Positions 24,550-33,837 of a stretch of 47,251 bases of DNA are shown in pieces. A program made the position numbers and the translations under genes. The notes below the pieces were generated by a model. It did no database searches. It saw only the letters and a list, made by a program, of their open reading frames with translations, and had not been told where the DNA came from. This DNA comes from Corynebacterium sp. ACRPH (GTDB lineage Bacteria > Actinomycetota > Actinomycetes > Mycobacteriales > Mycobacteriaceae): assembly GCF_022347285.1 (NCBI RefSeq), contig NZ_JAKRND010000018.1, positions 1 to 47,251 on the forward strand. The letters are read 5' to 3'. Each line of letters begins with the position of its first letter. Position 1 is the stretch's first letter.

Positions 24550-27500
24550 GTGCCAACCACGGCGCATCGCCCCCTTTCTCGCCGCGCTTGGGTGTATAGC
24601 ACCCTCGCGTGGTTTCTTTTCGCATTCCTACAATCCCCCGGGCTGACCTCGGCCGACACGAAGCTGGACCTAACGGCCAACCCCTGGGGATTCCTCCGCC
24701 AGGCGTCGTACCCCTGGACGGATACTTTTCCGCTCGGGCAGCTGCAGAACCAGGCCTACGGGTACCTGTTCCCGCACGGCCTGTTCTTCGCCGTGTTTTC
24801 CTTCCTGCCCGCTTGGGTCACCCAGCGCCTGTGGTGGGGGCTACTGCTGGCGCTCGCGTTCGCCGGCACGGTTCTGCTGCTGCAGCGGCTAGGCATCGGC
24901 AGCCGCGGCTCGCGGGTGATCGCGGGCATCCTCTTTGCGCTCTCCCCGCGGATCCTCACCACGCTTGGGGCTATTAGCTCCGAGGCGTGGGTGTGCGCGC
25001 TGGTGCCGTGGGCGCTGCTACCCGTAGCGAGCGCGGCTATGCTGGGGCGGGATGCCCAGCTAGACCGCCGCACACGCTCCTACCTGGCTAAATACGCCCT
25101 GCTGAGCGCCCTGGTCGTGCTGTGTCTGGGCGCGGTGAACGCCGTGGCCACCGCGGTGGCCATCCTGCCCGCCGTGATCTTCTGGCTGGGCATGTGCATC
25201 CGCCGCCCGCGCGTGGGCCTGTACTTCGCGCTGTGGTGGGTGCCCGCAGGCCTGCTGGCCACCTTCTGGTGGATCGGCCCGCTGCTCCTGTTGGGCAAGT
25301 ACTCCCCGCCATTCACGGATTACATCGAGTCCGCATCCCTAACCACCAACTGGATGAACCTCGCGGAGATCCTGCGCGGTACCACCAGCTGGACCCCCTT
25401 CCTCTCCGCCGAGCGCCAGGGCGGCTACGAGTTGGTCGGCGAGCCCGTCTTCGTCGCCGGAACCCTGCTGGTGGCGTTCCTGGGCTTATGGGGGCTCACC
25501 CGCCCGCAGCTGCCTTTCGCCCGCCGCTGGCTGGCGATCCTGCTGCTGGGCGTGGTTGCAATGGTCTTCGCCACCGCCCCGATCTCCCCGCTAGCCTCCT
25601 GGGGCCGGGTATTCCTGGACGGCGCGGGCGCCCCGCTGCGCAACCTGCACAAGTTCGACCCCCTGGTGCGGTTGGCGCTGGTTGTCGGCATCGCCCACGG
25701 CCTGGCGCGCCTGCCCTGGCCAGGCCTTAGCCGCGAACGCTGGGCGCGGTGGCTCCACCCGGAGAAGCACGCGGAGGTCCCCCGCGCCATCGCCATTTGC
25801 CTGCTAGTCGTCGTGGTCACCGCCACTGGTTGGTCGGGGCGCATCGCCGCCGCAGACGCCTACCGGAGCGTGCCCGACTATTGGACCGAGGCAGCGGACT
25901 GGCTGAACTCGGAAGTCACCAAGGAAGCCGGGGAGACCCACGCCCCCGCCCGAACCATGATCCTCCCCAAGGCGCGCTTTACCCGTCAGACTTGGGGAAA
26001 CACCCGCGACGAACCTGCTCAGCCTCTGTTGGACGTGCCGTGGGTCGTGCGCGACTCCGTTCCGCTCGTACAACCCGAGGCCATCCGCGGCCTCGACGGC
26101 ATACAACGGGAGCTGGAAGCCGGCACCGCCATCCCCTCCCTCGCCGCCGCACTGTGGCAGCAAGGCGTGGGGTACCTGGCACTGCGCTACGACCTGACCA
26201 CCGCCGCCGACACCCCCGGCGCCAAGCGGATCGAGCGCACCCTCGAGCGCTCCGGAGGTTTCAGCAAGGCCGCCACCTTCGGTGACGACGAGGAGGTGCG
26301 GATCTATCGGGTGGATCCTGTTACTCCCGACACTGGGGGCACTGCGGGTGACCTGCGGATTATTGACGCCGAACGCCTCGACGTCTCCCATTCCAGCGCC
26401 GAATCCCTCCCCCGCCTGGCAGCGGCGGACGCGGCCCTGGGTAGGCAGGGTGCGGCTAGGGCGCGCGTGGAGGCGTCACAAGGCAAAGGACTAGAGCTAC
26501 CCGCACAGACGGTGACGGACACGCCCGCGCTGCGCGACCACAACTACGGCAACGTGGTGGGCGCGGACAGCGAGATCCGCAGCGAAGACGACCCGGTGCA
26601 GGTGCTGAACCCGGTGCGCGACTACCCCGTGCGCGATGCGGACGGGCAGGAGGTCGCGCCGGAGCAGATGACGCGCGTAGAAGGCCGCGGCGAGGTGCGG
26701 GTCTCCTCTACTGCCGCAGATCCGACGAGCTTCGGCGGGGCGGAGACGTACTCTTCCGCAACCTCCGCGGTGGATGGTTCGCAGAGAACCGCGTGGCGGC
26801 CGACGGTCGGCAACGTGGCCGGGCAGTACATCGAGTTCCGCATGGACGAGGCATACAACAGGCTGGGCCTGCACCTAGACGTTCAAGGGCGCCCGGCGCG
26901 CGTGCAGGTGACGACGTACCTGCAGGGCAGAATCGTGTCGGGCACGTCAGCAACCCTGAAGACCGGCGAGACCAACAAGGTGAAGGTTCCAGCCGGGCGG
27001 GCCGATGCGATCCGCGTGACGATCGTGGGTTCCTTCGGCGACTTCGGCATATCCGAGGCGAAGGTGCTGGCCGATGGGGAGAAGGACGTCACGCCGCGGC
27101 GCGTGCCGACGGTGCCCCCGGTGGATGGCAGCGACGACTCACAGGGCAACGCGGAGGCAACAGGGGCAACACTGAACCGGTGGGTATTCGGCCAGGAAAT
27201 CAACGAATCCGTCATGCTGCGCGGCTTCGAGGTACCGGAAGCAGTTGGCAACGGCGCGGGCGAGCTGCCGGTCGTTGTGCACACCTCCGAATGCGCCCGC
27301 GAGAACCCAGCACCCGTGACCATCGACGGCAAGGACTACACCTGCGGCGACACCTTGAACCTACCCGCGGGCAAGCACGTGCTGTCCACCACGGCGCGCT
27401 GGGTGGCGCTCTCCGTCGCCGAGCCGCTGTACGGCGCGGCGGTGCGGGAGACCCCGGCGGCACAGCCGGTGGAGCAGGCCAACCCGCGGGAGCAGCTGGC

Positions 27501-28164
27501 GCCCGGCGAGCAATCCACCCGCCTGGAGGCCTCGGATAAGAAGCGCGTGCTGTTCAGCCCCTCGCAGGCGAACCCCGGACGCATCGCCACGCTGGAAGAT
27601 GGCGGCGAAACCACACAGCTCACGCCGATCACGGTGAATGGCTGGCAGCAGGGGTGGATCGTCCCGGAGGGCAAGTCCGGGCTGGTCAAGATCCACTTCG
27701 AGGGCACGAAACTATACCGCGCATGGCTGGCCATCGGCCTGGTGACGGCGCTGGTGCTGGTGGGGCTGTGCATCTTCGTGGTGCAGCGAACCCGCCGGAT
27801 GCCGGCGCTGCCGGAGAGGACGGCGGCAGTGGCAGCTGCGCAAGCGGCGGCAAGCAAGACCCAGCCCACGGAGCGCACCCCGCGTAGCCAGCGCTTCCGC
27901 CGCGCCATCCTGGCGGGCAAGGCCATCACCGGGGCGGCCGCATTCCTGGCGCTACTGCTCTGCATCCGCGGCGCTTGGGGCAGCGGAAACTACTACGCGG
28001 ACGGGTTCGTGGTGAACGGCGCGCTCGCCGTCGTGCTGCTGGCCGCGGTGGTCTCTGCCTTGGCATCTGCAGCAACTGCAGCGCGTGCCTCGCGCTTGGC
28101 ATCCCGCACCGAGCGCCACCAGGAATTAATGGACCGGCGCGCGGGCTCTTCCACCAAGGAGTAG
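24550..28164 (+). CDS. aftD: Arabinofuranosyltransferase AftD
   Basis: A 1204-aa GT-C glycosyltransferase that adds arabinofuranose from decaprenyl-phosphoryl-arabinose to arabinogalactan or lipoarabinomannan. About 11 membrane helices occupy residues 1-430. A large outer region follows, with a carbohydrate-binding F5/8-type (discoidin-like) domain at roughly 715-840 (YSSATSAVDGSQRTAWRP). Three more hydrophobic helices lie at about 1055, 1115 and 1155. The GTG start is 14 bp after the DUF2613 gene. It is shorter than mycobacterial AftD (about 1400 aa). Its last 172 bp overlap the opposite-strand acyltransferase gene. Confidence 0.88.
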   Translation: MPTTAHRPLSRRAWVYSTLAWFLFAFLQSPGLTSADTKLDLTANPWGFLRQASYPWTDTFPLGQLQNQAYGYLFPHGLFFAVFSFLPAWVTQRLWWGLLLALAFAGTVLLLQRLGIGSRGSRVIAGILFALSPRILTTLGAISSEAWVCALVPWALLPVASAAMLGRDAQLDRRTRSYLAKYALLSALVVLCLGAVNAVATAVAILPAVIFWLGMCIRRPRVGLYFALWWVPAGLLATFWWIGPLLLLGKYSPPFTDYIESASLTTNWMNLAEILRGTTSWTPFLSAERQGGYELVGEPVFVAGTLLVAFLGLWGLTRPQLPFARRWLAILLLGVVAMVFATAPISPLASWGRVFLDGAGAPLRNLHKFDPLVRLALVVGIAHGLARLPWPGLSRERWARWLHPEKHAEVPRAIAICLLVVVVTATGWSGRIAAADAYRSVPDYWTEAADWLNSEVTKEAGETHAPARTMILPKARFTRQTWGNTRDEPAQPLLDVPWVVRDSVPLVQPEAIRGLDGIQRELEAGTAIPSLAAALWQQGVGYLALRYDLTTAADTPGAKRIERTLERSGGFSKAATFGDDEEVRIYRVDPVTPDTGGTAGDLRIIDAERLDVSHSSAESLPRLAAADAALGRQGAARARVEASQGKGLELPAQTVTDTPALRDHNYGNVVGADSEIRSEDDPVQVLNPVRDYPVRDADGQEVAPEQMTRVEGRGEVRVSSTAADPTSFGGAETYSSATSAVDGSQRTAWRPTVGNVAGQYIEFRMDEAYNRLGLHLDVQGRPARVQVTTYLQGRIVSGTSATLKTGETNKVKVPAGRADAIRVTIVGSFGDFGISEAKVLADGEKDVTPRRVPTVPPVDGSDDSQGNAEATGATLNRWVFGQEINESVMLRGFEVPEAVGNGAGELPVVVHTSECARENPAPVTIDGKDYTCGDTLNLPAGKHVLSTTARWVALSVAEPLYGAAVRETPAAQPVEQANPREQLAPGEQSTRLEASDKKRVLFSPSQANPGRIATLEDGGETTQLTPITVNGWQQGWIVPEGKSGLVKIHFEGTKLYRAWLAIGLVTALVLVGLCIFVVQRTRRMPALPERTAAVAAAQAAASKTQPTERTPRSQRFRRAILAGKAITGAAAFLALLLCIRGAWGSGNYYADGFVVNGALAVVLLAAVVSALASAATAARASRLASRTERHQELMDRRAGSSTKE

Positions 28165-29288
28165 CTCAGCGCGGCCACCGGCACGCTCAGCACGAACGTT
28201 GCCACCAGCACCAGGGCGGTGTGCCCGCTGAACAGTGGCACGCCCAGCAGCGGAAACACCAGCGATAGCAGCGACATGTGCCACAGGAAGATCGCATACG
28301 ACCAGCGGCCCAGCGCCTGCATCGGTGCCGACTCCAGGAACTTCGACCGCGGCGCCAGCGTATAAGGAACGATCAGCGCGGCAGCGAACACCAGGCCATA
28401 TAGCGTCCGGCGGGCGAACTCCGCCGGCGCCGCGTGCGTCAGCCCCTCCGGCCCGTCCGAGGCCGCGACCGCCAGCGCACCGATGGCCAGCAACCAGAAC
28501 ACCCAGCGAAACTTCGCTACGAATCGCACCTCCGGCAGCTGGTACCGGGCGTCAAGACCCTCGGCCCCATCCTTACCCGTGCGCGCGTAGGCACGATCCT
28601 GCACGATAGACTCCAGCTCCGCACCGAGCAGCCCTACCCCGAACCATGCAATAAACGCAGGTGGCATGATGTGCGGGTTCAATCCACCCGGCGCCGGCGG
28701 CTCGGCGAACGCGGGGATGAAGGCCCAGCCGAAGCTCACCGCGGCCACCACGACGATCCACACGATCCGCCATTTTCTTTCTCGACGCCCCCACGCCACC
28801 GCGATCACAGGCAGCACCAGGTAGAAAGCCATCTCTACACACAAGCTCCACAGGTGGGTCAGCCCGCCGATCAGCCCACCGTCGACGTAGATCTGCACCA
28901 TGATGACGTTCGAGATCATCTGCCACGCCGTCGGCGAGCCCGCAACCGGGAAGAACAGCAGCACAACCGCGACGGTGACCAGGTAGGCCGGGAAGATGCG
29001 ACCCAGGCGCTTCACGTAGTAACCCGCCAAGGTCAGCAGATTGTCCTGCGAGGTAGATACCGCAAAGTCCGCACGGTGGCGGCGCCACAGCAGAAACCCG
29101 GAAAGAGCGAAGAACACGGGCACAAAGAAATCCGTGCGCGCCATCATGCGGTTCAGCAGGTTCCCCGTATCCGCGCCGGTTTGGAACGCGACATGGGTGA
29201 TGATGATGCCGGAGCAGGCAATCGCGCGGAGACCTTCCAGCGCAGGTAGGAAGGGCGCGGGGCGGGCGGAGGGAATCTTCGTGCTCAT
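27993..29288 (-). CDS. tmaT: Acyltransferase-3 membrane protein, probable trehalose-mycolate acetyltransferase TmaT
   Basis: A 431-aa polytopic acyltransferase. FLPALEGLRAIACSGIIITHVAFQTG carries the family's EGLR and H motifs. DFFVPVFFALSGFLLWRRH, then LGRIFPAYLV and HLWSLCVEMAFYLVLP are typical of acyltransferase-3. Gene order with the next four genes equals Rv0228-Rv0224c; the Rv0228 orthologue TmaT acetylates trehalose monomycolate before MmpL export. TAAGCT lies 7 nt before the ATG, so the start is leaderless. The conserved SYSLVEEPARR and the Ala/Thr/Ser-rich tail are encoded antisense to the end of aftD. Confidence 0.82.
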   Translation of the reverse strand: MSTKIPSARPAPFLPALEGLRAIACSGIIITHVAFQTGADTGNLLNRMMARTDFFVPVFFALSGFLLWRRHRADFAVSTSQDNLLTLAGYYVKRLGRIFPAYLVTVAVVLLFFPVAGSPTAWQMISNVIMVQIYVDGGLIGGLTHLWSLCVEMAFYLVLPVIAVAWGRRERKWRIVWIVVVAAVSFGWAFIPAFAEPPAPGGLNPHIMPPAFIAWFGVGLLGAELESIVQDRAYARTGKDGAEGLDARYQLPEVRFVAKFRWVFWLLAIGALAVAASDGPEGLTHAAPAEFARRTLYGLVFAAALIVPYTLAPRSKFLESAPMQALGRWSYAIFLWHMSLLSLVFPLLGVPLFSGHTALVLVATFVLSVPVAALSYSLVEEPARRSINSWWRSVRDAKREARAAVAADAKAETTAASSTTASAPFTTNPSA

Positions 29289-29295
29289 CGGGATC

Positions 29296-29301
29296 AGCTT
29301 A
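29296..29301 (-). promoter_or_regulatory. -10 element for leaderless tmaT
   Basis: On the minus strand TAAGCT lies exactly 7 nt before the ATG at 29288, without a ribosome site. Confidence 0.55.
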
Positions 29302-29459
29302 ACCGACCGGCACGCGAAAACACCCCCGAAGACTTTTCTAGAGAAATATTTTAAATCTGCGAAGTATCTAGTTTTGATTGGCTAAAGTATTGGAAGCTTT
29401 ACAGGCTAACTACAGTCACCGGATAGATATAGACAGATAGAGTCAGGAAACCCCATCCT

Positions 29460-30734
29460 ATGAAGAGAATCCTCTCCTCCGTAGCGATCGTGCTCGGTGT
29501 AGCCATGCTGGTCTTTGCCATCGCACTGCCCACCTATGTCGTCCCGAAGGGCAAGGTGCTGCCGCTGGACCTCGTATCCACCACCATCACCCCGAAGACA
29601 CCCGGCAACCTGCTGGACTCTGGGGCGCTTGCGGCCGGCAAGCCGGTGGGCAACAACAAGGACAAGCCCGAGTGCAAGGGCGACAACCCGCAGGTGAGCT
29701 GCTTCATCAACAAGGACTTGGAGATGCAGTCCCAGCGATTCACCACCGCACAGGAACCTTCGGACGATGATGTCGTGACCCTCGAGTCCGGCCAGACCCT
29801 GTTCCGCACGGACCGGGAAGAGCCGAAGAACCTGATCAGCGCGTCGATCGACCACATCACCCTGGATCGCAAGACCCAGATGCCCGTGCCGGAGCCGACG
29901 TCCTCGATCGAGCTGAACGCACCGGCCCTGGATGCAGCTGCCAACGAGGGTAAGGACGAAGAGGTTGAGGCCTCTGTCGCTCCGTTCACCCGCCCCGGCA
30001 TCACCTACCAGTTCCCGATGGGCACGGACCGCAAGTCCTACGACTACTTCGACATGCAGATCCTGAAGACCCAGCCGATCGACTACGTCGGTGAGGAAGA
30101 GCAGGACGGCGAGAAGGTCTACCGCTTCGAGCAGACTGTTCCCCCGACCGAGCTGTACCCGGCTCTGCGCGAGCGCCTGGAGGCCGACGGCGAGCTGTCC
30201 AAGGGCGACAAGGGCACCCTGGCCGCGCTGCGTCTGAAGTTCCCGGCGAAGGTCTGGGGCATCGACCCGGACGACATCAAGAACAAGGACGGCGAGCAGG
30301 CCGAGAAGAAGGATGAGAAGGCCAACGAGAAGAAGGAGGGCGAGGACGGCGAGAAGGAAGAGGACCTCGGCCCCGAGGTTGAGCTGTCCCGCTACTACAC
30401 CGTCCACCGCGTGCTGCGCGTGCAGCCGGATACCGGCGTGATCGTCAACGGTTCCGAGGAAGTCTTCCAGTACTACGCGCAGGATGACGAAGAGGCGCAG
30501 GAGATCTTCGAGAACAAGGAAGAGGAGATCAACAACCCGACCCGTACCGCCGTGTACTTCCCGGGCGCGTGGGATGACGAGTCCCGCGACGGCCAGATGA
30601 AGAAGGCCACCGATGGCCTGCAGAAGATCAAGCTGATGGGCACCATCCTGCCGTGGATCCTGGGCGTGGTTGGCCTGATCCTGCTGGTAGTCGGCTGGAT
30701 CGCTCACCGCTCCGCGCGCCTGGCGGCCAAGTAA
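29460..30734 (+). CDS. DUF3068 membrane protein (Rv0227c-like), lipoglycan maturation
   Basis: A 424-aa protein with one N-terminal membrane helix (SVAIVLGVAMLVFAIALPTYVV) and one at the C-terminus (ILPWILGVVGLILLVVGWIAHRS). The large region between them lies outside and includes a highly charged Glu/Lys stretch near residues 275-305 (KDGEQAEKKDEKANEKKEGE). It matches the DUF3068 family. The orthologue in C. glutamicum, in the same gene neighbourhood, has been linked to lipomannan maturation and lipoarabinomannan synthesis. The ATG at 29460 follows CAGGAAAC by about 12 nt. It is divergent from tmaT. Confidence 0.82.
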   Translation: MKRILSSVAIVLGVAMLVFAIALPTYVVPKGKVLPLDLVSTTITPKTPGNLLDSGALAAGKPVGNNKDKPECKGDNPQVSCFINKDLEMQSQRFTTAQEPSDDDVVTLESGQTLFRTDREEPKNLISASIDHITLDRKTQMPVPEPTSSIELNAPALDAAANEGKDEEVEASVAPFTRPGITYQFPMGTDRKSYDYFDMQILKTQPIDYVGEEEQDGEKVYRFEQTVPPTELYPALRERLEADGELSKGDKGTLAALRLKFPAKVWGIDPDDIKNKDGEQAEKKDEKANEKKEGEDGEKEEDLGPEVELSRYYTVHRVLRVQPDTGVIVNGSEEVFQYYAQDDEEAQEIFENKEEEINNPTRTAVYFPGAWDDESRDGQMKKATDGLQKIKLMGTILPWILGVVGLILLVVGWIAHRSARLAAK

Positions 30735-30761
30735 TTCCCGCAATTATTTCCGCTGAGCCAC

Positions 30762-30767
30762 TAGACT
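30762..30767 (+). promoter_or_regulatory. -10 element for the Rv0226c-like gene
   Basis: TAGACT lies exactly 7 nt before GTG 30775 and decides that start over the TTG at 30769. No ribosome site is present. Confidence 0.55.
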
Positions 30768-30774
30768 ATTGGCT

Positions 30775-32577
30775 GTGAAGCCGCAGCCGCCGAAGACCAC
30801 CGCCAAGCGCGATCGCCGGATCGTGCTGGGGTGGTCTTTCCTCGTCTCTATCGTCACTTTGTGGCCGTTCTGGCTGGGTCTGCGCCCGGATTCCTCGAAG
30901 GCGTTTCTGCTGCGGGATATGTTGGTGCCGCATTCCCTGCCGGAAAATTCCAATAATCTGGGCATCAACGACGGCGCTCCGCGCGCCCTGCCGCAGGATG
31001 CGGTGTTGACGCTCTTCTCCCCCACCTTCCCCTCCACGTTCCTTGCCAGTGCGCTCGTTCTTTTTTCCTGCCTAATGGGTTGCTATTTCGCATCCGCGAT
31101 GGTGCGGGACATGGCTGGCGGGCGGCTTTCCTCGCAGCTGGTTGCAGCTTTGTTTGTGGTGTGGAATCCGTTCGTCATCGAGCGTTTTCTGCAGGGCCAG
31201 TGGACCGTTGCGACCGCGGGAATGCTGCTGCCTGCGGTCGCTTTCCTGGCCGCCGCGCGTTCCCACGGTCTGTTGTATGTGGCGATCTGTTTGTGTGGCT
31301 TTGTGCCGACCGGTCTGATCCTGGCGCTGATCACGGCGCTGGTGTTCGCACCTTCGCACGGGGAGCGTCTGCGCAGCCTCGTTGCCAGCATCATCGCCGC
31401 GTTGCCGTGGTTGCTGCCGGCGATCTGGGTTTCTAACCCTTCGCAGACCCGCTCCGATGCCCTGTCCGCGGCTTTGTTTTCCGCCCGCGGCGAGACCTTC
31501 TTAGGCCCGCTTGCCTCCACGATGGGGCTTTCGGGGATTTGGAATGCGGAGGCCATCCCGCCGTCGCGCAACCTGTTTTCGGTGCTCGTGAGCGTGGCCC
31601 TGTGCGTGGTGCTGATGCTCGGCTTCAAGGAGCTGTGGCGTGTCTATCGCGGCGTTGCGGTGCTGACTGTTCTTGCCTTAGTGACGCCCCCTCTGCTGGC
31701 CACCAGCTGGGGCGTGGATCTTATGGGCTTTGCAATTAGCCACGTGCCCGGCGCGGGCATGTTCCGCGATACCTCGAAGTTCGTGTGCCTGGCGATTCCG
31801 GGGTTTGTGCTGCTGATTGCCGTGGCGGTGGAGCGGATGGACCCGCGCCGCCGCGCTGGGGACGTCCGAAAGGCCCCGGCTAAGGAGGACAGTCCCAGCC
31901 GTTCGCGGTGGGCGCCGCGTGCCGCGGCGGCCGGCCTGGCTGTGGCGTGCGTGCTGACCGTCCCCGCATATCCGGCGGATATGGCGCCATTGAAGCGGGT
32001 GCAGATCTCGGAGACGTGGAGCCAGATGTTCACCATCATCTCCGGCGCTCCGAACGGCAAGATTGTGCTGCTCCCGCCGGGCAACTACCGCACCCGCGGC
32101 GACCGGCCGCACGTGGATCCGGGGCTGAAGTTGCTGCCGGGGTCGCCGATGGATCCTGGGTTCCTGATCGTCGATGGCCAGGTGGTGGATGGCAACCCGG
32201 CCAGCATGAGGATCCTGTCGGATCTTATGAACGGCAAGAATACCCTCAAGCGCAATGGCGTGAGCTGGGTGCTGGTGGACTGGTATTCCATCACCGACGG
32301 CGTCGCGATGACCAAGGCGCTGCAGGTATTGAACTCCAAGGGCATTCGGCGCGTCCTCAGCGCCGATAACTACGACCTCTACCGGGTGCAGAGCCCCACC
32401 CTGCCGCGCTCGCCGGTCCAAGATCGCGCGCCGCTGTTCGTGGGCATGACGTTCTACTGGATGCTCATGATGTGGGGCATGTGCGTGTGGCTGTGGCGTG
32501 TGACCCGCCAGCTGCAGATGAACGGCCGCAGCCGGCCGCTGCCGGTCAAGACAGGCAAGGCCGACAGCGCTGACTAG
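30775..32577 (+). CDS. Polytopic membrane protein (Rv0226c-like)
   Basis: A 600-aa membrane protein with about 10-12 helices, a first outer loop (RPDSSKAFLLRDMLVPHSLP) and a sizeable outer domain near residues 400-540 (WSQMFTIISGAPNGKIVLLPPGNYRTRGD). The layout of many N-terminal helices plus an outer domain recalls GT-C glycosyltransferases, but no catalytic motif was confirmed. By gene order it corresponds to M. tuberculosis Rv0226c. The function is unknown; a role in envelope lipid or lipoglycan handling is inferred from the neighbours. Its stop codon overlaps the convergent glycosyltransferase gene by 4 nt. Confidence 0.75.
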   Translation: MKPQPPKTTAKRDRRIVLGWSFLVSIVTLWPFWLGLRPDSSKAFLLRDMLVPHSLPENSNNLGINDGAPRALPQDAVLTLFSPTFPSTFLASALVLFSCLMGCYFASAMVRDMAGGRLSSQLVAALFVVWNPFVIERFLQGQWTVATAGMLLPAVAFLAAARSHGLLYVAICLCGFVPTGLILALITALVFAPSHGERLRSLVASIIAALPWLLPAIWVSNPSQTRSDALSAALFSARGETFLGPLASTMGLSGIWNAEAIPPSRNLFSVLVSVALCVVLMLGFKELWRVYRGVAVLTVLALVTPPLLATSWGVDLMGFAISHVPGAGMFRDTSKFVCLAIPGFVLLIAVAVERMDPRRRAGDVRKAPAKEDSPSRSRWAPRAAAAGLAVACVLTVPAYPADMAPLKRVQISETWSQMFTIISGAPNGKIVLLPPGNYRTRGDRPHVDPGLKLLPGSPMDPGFLIVDGQVVDGNPASMRILSDLMNGKNTLKRNGVSWVLVDWYSITDGVAMTKALQVLNSKGIRRVLSADNYDLYRVQSPTLPRSPVQDRAPLFVGMTFYWMLMMWGMCVWLWRVTRQLQMNGRSRPLPVKTGKADSAD

Positions 32578-33734
32578 CGCCCGCGCGCGACTTCCTGGCG
32601 CAGCAGCTTCTCCCATGCCGCGCCGGTGGCGTCCCAGGAGAACTCCTCGGCCCGGCGCTTCGCGGCCCGGCCCATTTCCCTGCGCTTCTCCGGGTTATCC
32701 AGCAGGTATTCGACCGCGTTCATTAGCCCACCGGGGGAAGAACACAGCAGGCCGGTCTCCCCGTCGATGACGGAATCCCGCAGCCCGGCGGAGGACTCAT
32801 AGCCGACCGTCGGCACCCCGTGCTGCCCCGCCTCGATCACGGCCAGGCCCCACCCCTCCTTGCGCGAGGGCATCACGTGCACAGAGGCACGGTTGAGGAT
32901 GCGGTGCTTCAGCTCCTCGGACACGAAGCCGTGGAACACCACCAGCGGCTCAATCCCCAGCTCGCGGGCGTAATCCCGCAGGCGATCGGCCCACCATCCG
33001 TCGCCGATCACATCCAGGCGCACGTTCGGGTGGGTGCGCGCCACGGCGGCCAGCGCGTCCAGCGCATGCTCGATCTGCTTGTGGGGGACCAGCCGGGACA
33101 GCGCCACCAGGTGAATCGTCTGCTCCTCGCTGGCATTGTCGGAGTTGGGGCTGGGGGCGTCCGGAATCAAAGAAGGAGCAACAGGATCGATGCCGTTACG
33201 AATGATCTCGATGTTGCCGCGCAGCACGCCAAGCTCCACCAGCTCCTCGGCGGAGGGGGCAGAGACGGTGACCCAGCGGCGGCGCCGGTGGATCCACGGC
33301 GAGATGGTGGACTCGATCAGCCAGCCGATGCGGGAGAGGATCGGCCCTGCGACGGACCACTGCTCGCGATGGCAGTGGTGGGTCAAGACGACGGTGGGCG
33401 CGCCGCTGACCAGGGAGGCGAAGAAGGGTACGCCGTTTTGGGTATCCACCACAACGTCCGGGCGGCCAATGTCCGCTAGGGCCCCACGCCCCCGGCGGGC
33501 GGCCAGGATCGCGGCCAGCGCGCGCGGGTAAACCGTAAGGTTGCCGCCGCCACGAGAGAAACGGAAATTGCGGCCGACCTGCTGTGATCGTGTGGAGCCG
33601 GGATAGTAGGCAGTGCGGAACACCACCTGGTGGCCCTGGTTGGCCAGGTACTCCCCCACGCGCTCCAAGTAACGTTCGCTGCCGCCACCTTCGGGGTGGT
33701 TTGTGTCGCGCCAGCAGAGAAGCAGTACTTTCAT
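32574..33734 (-). CDS. GT4 glycosyltransferase (Rv0225-like)
   Basis: A 386-aa GT-B glycosyltransferase. The N-terminal domain has HPEGGGSERYLERVGEYLANQGHQVVF. The C-terminal domain carries VALSRLVPHKQIEHALDAL and the GT4 donor-site motif MPSRKEGWGLAVIEAGQHGVPTVGY with the two glutamates of EGWGLAVIE. No signal peptide is present, so it works on the cytoplasmic side of the membrane. Gene order equals M. tuberculosis Rv0225. The acceptor is unknown. CATAGT lies 7 nt upstream of the ATG at 33734, so a leaderless start is possible; the frame is open upstream without a ribosome site. Confidence 0.85.
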   Translation of the reverse strand: MKVLLLCWRDTNHPEGGGSERYLERVGEYLANQGHQVVFRTAYYPGSTRSQQVGRNFRFSRGGGNLTVYPRALAAILAARRGRGALADIGRPDVVVDTQNGVPFFASLVSGAPTVVLTHHCHREQWSVAGPILSRIGWLIESTISPWIHRRRRWVTVSAPSAEELVELGVLRGNIEIIRNGIDPVAPSLIPDAPSPNSDNASEEQTIHLVALSRLVPHKQIEHALDALAAVARTHPNVRLDVIGDGWWADRLRDYARELGIEPLVVFHGFVSEELKHRILNRASVHVMPSRKEGWGLAVIEAGQHGVPTVGYESSAGLRDSVIDGETGLLCSSPGGLMNAVEYLLDNPEKRREMGRAAKRRAEEFSWDATGAAWEKLLRQEVARGR

Positions 33735-33837
33735 GATGGACACTATGTTAGTCGCCACCGCCTGCGACTTTGCAGGGTTTGGTGAATCTGCGTAAAGACT
33801 GCAGAAAGTCAGCACAACCTGAAAAGATAGACACTCG

